From positions 992,001 through 1,056,000 of the forward strand of contig CBDDJX010000003.1 of the NCBI GenBank assembly GCA_965229885.1: a stretch of 64,000 nt of DNA, given 5' to 3'. The stretch is from DATLLJ01 sp965229885 (lineage in GTDB: Bacteria > Acidobacteriota > Vicinamibacteria > Vicinamibacterales > CAVVIG01). A model generated the notes under the pieces. It was not told the origin of the DNA, made no database searches, and saw only the letters and a list, made by a program, of their open reading frames with translations. Shown piece by piece: positions 58,844 to 64,000 of this stretch. Each line of letters starts with the position of its first letter. Within the stretch, counting starts at the first letter, position 1. A program made the position numbers and the translations under genes.

Positions 58844-59410
58844 ATGGCATCATCCATCCAGGCGACGCGACTTCGGAAGGGGATGCTCATCAAGGTGGGC
58901 GAGAACCTGTTCCGCATCCTCGGCCTCCACCATCTGACCCCCGGCAACAAGCGGGCGCACATCCAGGTCCGGATGCGGAACATTCGGACGCAGATGCTCG
59001 CGGACGAGAAGTTCCGGGCGGAAGAAGATATCGAGCGCGCCACACTCGACGAGCGCGAGATGCAGTATCTCTATAGCGATGGCGATCATTACTGCTTCAT
59101 GGACACCTCGACCTTCGAGCAGACGCATATCTCGGCGGAGGCGCTCGGAGAGTCGGTGGACTATCTCGTGCCCGATGCGGTTATTCGCGTCGAGTTTTAC
59201 GAGACCGAGCCGGTTGGCATCGAGCTGCCGCCGACGGTCGATCTCCTCGTGAAGGAAACCGTACCTGGCATCAATCGCGCAACGGCCAGCGCGCAGGTTA
59301 AACCGGCGACGCTCGAGACCGGGCTCGTTATCCAGGTCCCTCCGTTCGTCAACGAGGGTGACAAGGTCCGCGTCAACACCGAAACGGGCGAGTACCAGTC
59401 CCGCGTCTGA
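58844..59410 (+). CDS. efp: Elongation factor P
   Basis: EF-P rescues ribosomes stalled at proline runs. The 188-residue protein has the KOW-like domain I (QATRLRKGMLIKVGENLFRILGLHHLTPGNKRAHIQVRMRNI), the central OB domain (YLYSDGDHYCFMDTSTFEQ) and the C-terminal signature PGINRATASAQVKPATLETGLVIQVPPFVNEGDKVRVNTETGEY. At the tip of domain I the normally modified Lys (PGKG) is replaced by Asn 35 in PGNKR, so modification by EpmA- or EarP-type systems is unlikely at that position. No epm gene is nearby. Confidence 0.94.
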   Translation: MASSIQATRLRKGMLIKVGENLFRILGLHHLTPGNKRAHIQVRMRNIRTQMLADEKFRAEEDIERATLDEREMQYLYSDGDHYCFMDTSTFEQTHISAEALGESVDYLVPDAVIRVEFYETEPVGIELPPTVDLLVKETVPGINRATASAQVKPATLETGLVIQVPPFVNEGDKVRVNTETGEYQSRV

Positions 59411-59420
59411 CGTTTCTGCG

Positions 59421-59426
59421 TAGGAT
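59421..59426 (+). promoter_or_regulatory. Leaderless -10 box (TAGGAT) for the next membrane gene
   Basis: TAGGAT ends 6 nt before the GTG at 59433, matching the TAnnnT-6 nt-start pattern seen at several other genes in this window. Confidence 0.4.
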
Positions 59427-59432
59427 TTAGCC

Positions 59433-59981
59433 GTGAACGTCGTCATCAGATGGATCCTCGTCCTCCTCGGGTTGGGGTTTCTGGTCGCGAATACGCGGCT
59501 GGCCATCCAGTACCTTCAATACCGCAAGCGTGTCCGGGGCGGCGCCCTGCTCACCTGGCTTGGCCCCAAACCGCCGTATTACGCAATGGCGCTGGCCATC
59601 GGCGTCGTGCTGGGCCTGCTGGTGATGCTGAATCTCTATTTCCGGCGCCTGGCCTTCGGCGAAGTGATGATGTTCATCTACTACGCCTACCTGTTCCCGC
59701 TCAGCCGGAACATTCAGCGCGGCTTTTACGAGGACGGGATCTGGGCCGACACGGTGTTTGTTCCGTATAACGAGGTGGGGGGGGTCAGCTGGCGGGAGGG
59801 CGAGCACAGCGCGACGCTGATCATCATCTCGCGGCTGCGCAATCTGGCCCGTCGCCTGAGTGTGCCGGGCGACAAATACGGGGCGGCACGGCGCCTGCTC
59901 CGTGACAAGATTGACCACCACGAGATCTCGTTCTTCGACACGCTCGACCTGGGCGATCACGATGAGCGGAGCGAGGTCTAG
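59433..59981 (+). CDS. Conserved membrane protein of unknown function
   Basis: A 182-residue protein with an N-terminal helix (residues 5-20), two further helices (about 50-72 and 80-97), then a soluble domain NIQRGFYEDGIWADTVFVPYNEVGGVSWREGEHSATLIIISRL...YGAARRLLRDKI. The soluble part resembles PH-like domains of the DUF5673 kind, seen as FYEDGI.....Y.EI..W. The GTG start follows TAGGAT. I cannot assign a role. Confidence 0.6.
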   Translation: MNVVIRWILVLLGLGFLVANTRLAIQYLQYRKRVRGGALLTWLGPKPPYYAMALAIGVVLGLLVMLNLYFRRLAFGEVMMFIYYAYLFPLSRNIQRGFYEDGIWADTVFVPYNEVGGVSWREGEHSATLIIISRLRNLARRLSVPGDKYGAARRLLRDKIDHHEISFFDTLDLGDHDERSEV

Positions 59982-60031
59982 CAAAGGCCGACCTCCAGGC
60001 CGGCCCGGTTGCTGCCGATAAGGACCAGCAT

Positions 60032-60877
60032 ATGGCTGTGCGAGCGACCTGGAAGGGTTATCTGAAGATCAGCCTGGTGAACATCCCGGTCAAGGTGTTC
60101 CCGGCAACCGAGCCGAGCGGGACGATCTCGTTCAATCAGCTTCACGGTGGGTGCAAGACGCGCATTCAGCAGAAGCGCTGGTGCCCGCAGTGCAACCGCG
60201 AGGTCCCGAACGCGGAAATTGTCAAGGGCTACGAGTTCGAGAAGGGGCAGTACGTCGTCTTGTCCGACGAGGACATTGAGAACGTCCGGACCGAGTCAAC
60301 CCGGGTGATCGATCTCGTGCAGTTCGCTGACGAGTCTTCGATCGACCCGATGTACGTCGATCGGACGTACTATCTCGCGCCTGACGGCGGCGTGGCTTCC
60401 GACGCGTTTGCGGTCATGCGCGAGGGGATGAAAGGCAAGGTCGGCGTCGGCAAGCTGGCGCTGTACGGCCGCGAGTACCTCGTCGCCGTTCGTCCGCATG
60501 GGCGCGGCATCGTGATGCACACGCTGCATCATGCCGCGGAAATCCGCAGTATCGATGCGGTCGAGGAGCTGAGCTCGGTGCCAGCCAAGGTGAAACCGGA
60601 AGAAATCAAGCTGGCGAAGCAGGTCATCGGCAGGTTCGATGGACCGCTGAACCTGGCCGACTACAAGGACGAGTACCGCGAGGGGCTGCAGCGCATCATC
60701 GACAAGAAGATCGCCGGCGAAGAGATCGTCGCCCCGTATGTCGAGGCGCCGCCGAAGGTCGTCGACCTGATGGCGGCCTTGAAGAAGAGCCTCGATGCGG
60801 TGAGCAGCACGAAGAAGAAATCAGCGAAGGTCGCCCCCGCCAGACCCGTCGCGGCGGCAAAGCGCAAGCGCGCGTAG
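60032..60877 (+). CDS. ku: Non-homologous end joining protein Ku
   Basis: Bacterial Ku binds DNA ends as a ring and recruits ligase D. The 281-residue protein has the N-terminal AVRATWKGYLKISLVNIPVKVFPAT, the CPQCNREVPNAEIVKGYEFEKGQYVVLSDEDIE stretch with its cysteine pair (about residues 54-57), ISFNQLHGGCKTRIQQKRWC, and SIDPMYVDRTYYLAPD. A Lys/Ala-rich C-terminal tail, as in many Ku proteins, contacts DNA. ligD is not adjacent and must be elsewhere if the pathway works. Confidence 0.94.
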   Translation: MAVRATWKGYLKISLVNIPVKVFPATEPSGTISFNQLHGGCKTRIQQKRWCPQCNREVPNAEIVKGYEFEKGQYVVLSDEDIENVRTESTRVIDLVQFADESSIDPMYVDRTYYLAPDGGVASDAFAVMREGMKGKVGVGKLALYGREYLVAVRPHGRGIVMHTLHHAAEIRSIDAVEELSSVPAKVKPEEIKLAKQVIGRFDGPLNLADYKDEYREGLQRIIDKKIAGEEIVAPYVEAPPKVVDLMAALKKSLDAVSSTKKKSAKVAPARPVAAAKRKRA

Positions 60878-60900
60878 AGTCGCGGGCCCGCGCCAGCCCC

Positions 60901-61773
60901 TTATAGTTTCGAAGTCAGCAGGCCGATGAGGCCGGGACCGCTGGCGGTGGGATCGCCGAGCCAGTCGGGCGGCGTCAGCCACACGAACGCGAGAATCGCG
61001 ATCACCCAGGCATCGTAGGGCAGCGTGGTGCGGTCGTCGGTCCAGAAAAAGGCCCGGTTGAACCAGCCCATCGGGCCTGCCCTGGACGGGAGCGGCAGGC
61101 TGTTCAGCGCCAGGTAGGTGTAGTAGATCCGGTTCGCGACCGCCAGAATCGACAGCGCGAGGATCACCCACAGGACTGCGGCCATCCGGTTCGTGAAGGC
61201 GCCGATCATGAACAGCACGATCCGCTCGGGCCGTTCCATGAAACCCACCTTGCACTTCTCGACGAGCGATTCGGCGCGCGCCCGCGCGTAACTCGTCATG
61301 ATCGAGAAGATGAGCGTCAGCGCTGCGACCATCACGTAATCGCTGCGGCCAAGCTTTGAGTACAAGTAGATCAGACCCGTGAGGAGCGCGAGGTCAGAAA
61401 AGCGATCCAGCGTCGAGTCCCAGAAGGCGCCGAAGCGCGATTGCAGCTGCAGTTGGTGCGCGACCTTGCCGTCGATGAAGTCGAATATATTGGCGACGAT
61501 CATGATCACGCCGGCCAGGAGGAATCGCCCGGACCCCAGCGCCCAGGCGGCCCCGACGTTGACGATGACCCCGATGAGCGTCAGCGTGTTGGGATGAAGC
61601 CGGAGCGCCACGCACAGGCGGATGATCGCGCGCAGCGGGAACATGCAGGCGGCGCCGATGGCGCCCGTGAAGGTCACTCCCAGGCGAGATTGCCGGGTGT
61701 GCTGTGGTTGAGCGTCTGGCGCCGAGGGATGGCGTAAAATGGAAGGTTCAGGCACGAGCAACGGACGCAACAT
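60901..61773 (-). CDS. CDP-alcohol phosphatidyltransferase family protein
   Basis: An integral membrane enzyme that transfers a phosphatidyl group from CDP-diacylglycerol to an alcohol. The signature D-x2-D-G-x2-A-x9-G-x3-D-x3-D is visible in DFIDGKVAHQLQLQSRFGAFWDSTLDR (about residues 102-128 of the long form). The Arg that usually follows the Ala is His here. Six membrane helices are predicted by eye. The start is uncertain: ATG 61773 nearly abuts uvrC, while GTG 61677 leaves a normal divergent spacer. The acceptor (glycerol phosphate, inositol phosphate or other) is not readable. Confidence 0.85.
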   Translation of the reverse strand: MLRPLLVPEPSILRHPSAPDAQPQHTRQSRLGVTFTGAIGAACMFPLRAIIRLCVALRLHPNTLTLIGVIVNVGAAWALGSGRFLLAGVIMIVANIFDFIDGKVAHQLQLQSRFGAFWDSTLDRFSDLALLTGLIYLYSKLGRSDYVMVAALTLIFSIMTSYARARAESLVEKCKVGFMERPERIVLFMIGAFTNRMAAVLWVILALSILAVANRIYYTYLALNSLPLPSRAGPMGWFNRAFFWTDDRTTLPYDAWVIAILAFVWLTPPDWLGDPTASGPGLIGLLTSKL

Positions 61774-61781
61774 AGTAACGT

Positions 61782-63689
61782 ATGGCCATCCACGAACTCA
61801 AGGAACAGATCGGCCGACTGCCCGAGCAGCCCGGCGTGTATCTGTACTTCAACGCGGGTGGCGACACGATTTATGTCGGCAAGGCCAGGGCGTTGCGCGA
61901 TCGGGTGCGCAACTATCTTGGCGTCTACGGCAGCGATCCCAAGACTGATGCGCTGCTGAACGAAATTTCACGGCTCGAAGTCATCGTCACCGACTCGGTC
62001 GTCGAAGCGCTCGCCCTCGAGAACAATCTGATCAAGCAGCGCACGCCCAAGTACAACATCCTGCTGCGCGACGACAAGAACTATCCGTACCTGCAGCTCA
62101 CGACAAACGAAGCCTTTCCGCGAGTCCTGGTGGCGCGCCGCGTCGAGCCTGACGGCAGCTTTTTCGCCGGCCCGTTTCTGCCGGCGCACTTCGCGCGAAA
62201 GACTATGAGTCTGACCCACCGGTTGTTTGGTATCCGCTCGTGCAACGAGGTCATCACCGGTCAACGGGACAGGGCCTGCCTCGAATACGACATCAAGCGG
62301 TGCATCGCGCCATGTGTCGAGGCGATCTGCTCGCCGGACGACTACTCGCGCGCCGTGAGGCTGACCGAACTCTTTCTCGGTGGCAAGAACGATGAGCTCA
62401 TCGACACGTTGAAGAGCCGGATGCACGACGCCGCATCGGACGAACGCTTCGAGGAGGCGGCGCAACTGCGGAACGCGGTGCGGACGGTTCAGACGCTCCA
62501 CGACCGCCAGCAGAAAATGGCCACGGCGGAGCTCGGACACCGCGATGTGTTTGGCGTGAAGATCGGTCCGGCTGGTGTGGCCGTCCACATTTTCCAGATG
62601 AGGAGCGGTCGGGTCATCGAGCGCGTGGAGCTGGGCAGCGAAGAGGCGATTGTCGCGCCGGGCGAGGGCCCTGTGAATGATGTTGATGGTGTCGATGCCG
62701 TCGGCGGGGTCCTGGAGGCGGCGATTCAGCAGTTCTATGAACTGCGCGCCGCGCCGCCCGAGGTGCATCTGCCGGCGGAACCCGATGAACGCGAGGCGCT
62801 CGAGAGCTGGCTCTCGGACCGTGCGGGCCGGCGCGTGAAGATCGTCGTACCGCAGCGCGGCGACAAACGCAGCCTGGTCGACCTTGCCAACCGGAATGCC
62901 GCCCTCGCGTACCAGACACGGTTCAATCAGACGCCGGCGGCGCGATACGACGCACTCGAGATGCTGCAGCACGTCCTCGGGCTCCCCGCGTTGCCACGGC
63001 GCATCGAAGGCTTCGATATCTCGACGATCCAGGGTAGCGAGACCGTGGCGTCGATGGTCGTCTGCGAGGACGGGCGAATGCGGCGAGGGGATTATCGGAA
63101 ATTTCGAATAAGGGGACGGGAGTCATTTTCAATTTCTGCATCGCCCGCCAAGGGTACGCAGGAACTAAAAATGACTCCTGTCCCCTTTAATGACGATTGT
63201 GCCGCCATGCATGAGGTCGTCCTGCGACGGTACCGGAAGGTGCTTGAGCAGGGGGGACCATTTCCCGACCTGATTCTGATCGACGGTGGCAAGGGCCAGC
63301 TCTCGGCCGCGTACTCCGCGCTCGAAGCGCTCGGCCTTGCGAACCTGGTGGCCGTCGGGATTGCCAAGAAGGAAGAGCTGTTGTTCACGCGCGATCGCGA
63401 CGCGGCGATGGCGCTCCCGGCGAACGATCCTGGGCTGCTCCTCATCCAGCGCATTCGCGACGAGGCGCACCGCTTTGCCGTGACGTTCCATCGCCGTGCG
63501 CGCGCGATGCGTGATCTCCACTCGGAACTCGACCACGTGCCAGGCGTCGGCCCGCGGCGCAGGCGGACGCTGCTGACGACGTTCGGGAGTCTCGCGGGCG
63601 TGCGTCGCGCGACGCACGAGGAGCTCGAGGCGATCGTCGGCAGAAAAGTGGCCGATGCCGTCCTTGCCTTTTTCGCGGGTCGGCCTTAA
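61782..63689 (+). CDS. uvrC: Excinuclease ABC subunit C, with an in-frame repeat insertion
   Basis: UvrC makes both incisions in nucleotide excision repair. The 635-residue protein has the GIY-YIG nuclease domain (LPEQPGVYLYFNAGGDTIYVGKARALRDRVRNYLG), a UVR motif (DERFEEAAQLRNAVR), and the RNase H-like second nuclease (RIEGFDISTIQGSETVASMVV, LILIDGGKGQLSAAY). The C-terminal helix-hairpin-helix pair (VPGVGPRRRRTLLTTFGSLAGVRRATHEELEAIVG) is complete. Residues 443-469 come from a palindromic repeat inserted between KFRI and the DDCAAMHEVVLRRY helix. The frame is kept. Confidence 0.94.
   Translation: MAIHELKEQIGRLPEQPGVYLYFNAGGDTIYVGKARALRDRVRNYLGVYGSDPKTDALLNEISRLEVIVTDSVVEALALENNLIKQRTPKYNILLRDDKNYPYLQLTTNEAFPRVLVARRVEPDGSFFAGPFLPAHFARKTMSLTHRLFGIRSCNEVITGQRDRACLEYDIKRCIAPCVEAICSPDDYSRAVRLTELFLGGKNDELIDTLKSRMHDAASDERFEEAAQLRNAVRTVQTLHDRQQKMATAELGHRDVFGVKIGPAGVAVHIFQMRSGRVIERVELGSEEAIVAPGEGPVNDVDGVDAVGGVLEAAIQQFYELRAAPPEVHLPAEPDEREALESWLSDRAGRRVKIVVPQRGDKRSLVDLANRNAALAYQTRFNQTPAARYDALEMLQHVLGLPALPRRIEGFDISTIQGSETVASMVVCEDGRMRRGDYRKFRIRGRESFSISASPAKGTQELKMTPVPFNDDCAAMHEVVLRRYRKVLEQGGPFPDLILIDGGKGQLSAAYSALEALGLANLVAVGIAKKEELLFTRDRDAAMALPANDPGLLLIQRIRDEAHRFAVTFHRRARAMRDLHSELDHVPGVGPRRRRTLLTTFGSLAGVRRATHEELEAIVGRKVADAVLAFFAGRP
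63110..63187 (+). repeat. Palindromic element inserted in frame in uvrC
   Basis: Arms aaggggacgggagtcatttt (63110-63129) and aaaatgactcctgtcccctt (63168-63187) pair over 20 bp with a single G-T wobble and a 38-nt loop. The AT-rich 'aaaatgact' contrasts with the host gene. The element adds about 26 residues to UvrC in a loop of the second nuclease domain. Confidence 0.85.
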
Positions 63690-63699
63690 CCTTGAGTCC

Positions 63700-64000
63700 T
63701 TGCTGGACATCAACGTCGCGCAAGTCTTCATCGCCTTCGTCGTTCTGCTGTTTTCTCTGTCCTTCCACGAAATGGCGCACGCATGGACGGCGGATCGACT
63801 GGGCGATCCGACCGCGCGGCTCCTCGGGCGCGTGTCGTTCAATCCGATCGTGCACGCCGACCCGATCGGGACGCTCCTGTTTCCGTTGATGGCGATCGTT
63901 GGCGGCTTGCCGGTCATCGGCTGGGCCAAGCCGGTGCCGGTGGTCGTTTCTCGCTTGAGACGACAACGGCGCGATTACGTCCTTGTCGCGGCGGCAGGGC
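63700..64000 (+). CDS. M50-type site-2 protease, N-terminal part
   Basis: The right edge cuts this gene after about 100 codons. The visible part is the N-terminal region of a small membrane zinc protease: a first helix with the zinc motif FHEMAH (about residues 23-28), then WTADRLGDPTARLLGRVSFNPIVHADPIGTLLFP and GWAKPVPV. These are the hallmarks of the compact, PDZ-free M50 group. The TTG at 63700, 10 nt after uvrC, is the likely start. Substrate unknown. Confidence 0.8.
   Translation, partial: MLDINVAQVFIAFVVLLFSLSFHEMAHAWTADRLGDPTARLLGRVSFNPIVHADPIGTLLFPLMAIVGGLPVIGWAKPVPVVVSRLRRQRRDYVLVAAAG

Overview
The window looks like chromosome of a GC-rich Acidobacteriota bacterium, probably of the Vicinamibacteria type. 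The reasons are two tandem VWFA-related secreted proteins of the kind typical of acidobacteria, the gene content and codon use, and a dense population of short palindromic repeats between and inside genes. The lineage is inferred from recognised families only; no search was run. Nearly all of the window is housekeeping metabolism; the least stable stretch is about 39.1-51.7 kb.

Layout. 1-9.2 kb is a pyrimidine region: pyrK (cut by the left edge), pyrR, pyrB, pyrC, an orotate-phosphoribosyltransferase-like gene and pyrE, mixed with a membrane phosphatase-like gene, a TIGR02757 (DUF2400) gene and two glycosyltransferases. 9.2-14.3 kb carries truA, uppS, cdsA, dxr and rseP (envelope and isoprenoid functions). 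14.3-21.5 kb is a leftward tetrapyrrole operon: ccsA/hemX-like, hemA, hemC, a cobA-hemD fusion, hemB and hemL. 21.4-23.4 kb holds two VWFA proteins. 23.4-32.8 kb is a rightward complex I operon, nuoA-C-D-H-J-K-L-M-N, lacking nuoB, E, F, G and I. It is followed by atpZ, atpI-like, atpB and atpE only; the F1 genes are elsewhere. 34.8-39.1 kb (leftward) holds a sulfatase-like gene, a TPR protein, a DUF420 protein, ctaB and ctaA. 39.15-39.63 kb is a gutted IS1380-like element. 39.6-48.5 kb holds a cupredoxin-like lipoprotein, tRNA-Glu(CUC), a broken haloacid dehalogenase, glcDEF, and a c-type cytochrome/cupredoxin/DUF6644 membrane cluster. 48.5-51.7 kb is a run of gene remnants ending in a frameshifted M1 aminopeptidase. 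51.9-56.6 kb carries a CysG-like gene, a siroheme nitrite/sulfite reductase, and a SAM riboswitch in front of a threonine-synthase-type gene. 56.8-64 kb carries two zinc-ribbon genes, htrA, efp, a membrane protein, ku, a CDP-alcohol phosphatidyltransferase, uvrC and the start of an M50 protease.

How it fits together. PyrK, PyrB, PyrC and PyrE belong to de novo UMP synthesis, and a PyrR-binding hairpin precedes pyrR. The hem operon makes heme and siroheme precursors; ctaA/ctaB convert heme to heme A, ccsA serves cytochrome c maturation, and the cysG-like gene supplies siroheme to the reductase beside it. nuo and atp genes form the respiratory core.

The most unusual features are palindromic elements inserted in frame in truA, ctaA, nuoL (twice), the cysG-like gene and uvrC; a recurrent start architecture in which a TAnnnT -10 box ends 5-7 nt before the start codon (leaderless mRNAs); a SAM riboswitch whose P1 3' strand is itself the Shine-Dalgarno sequence; a PyrR hairpin next to a leader ORF; and a frameshift lying inside a near-perfect 58-nt hairpin in the dehalogenase pseudogene.
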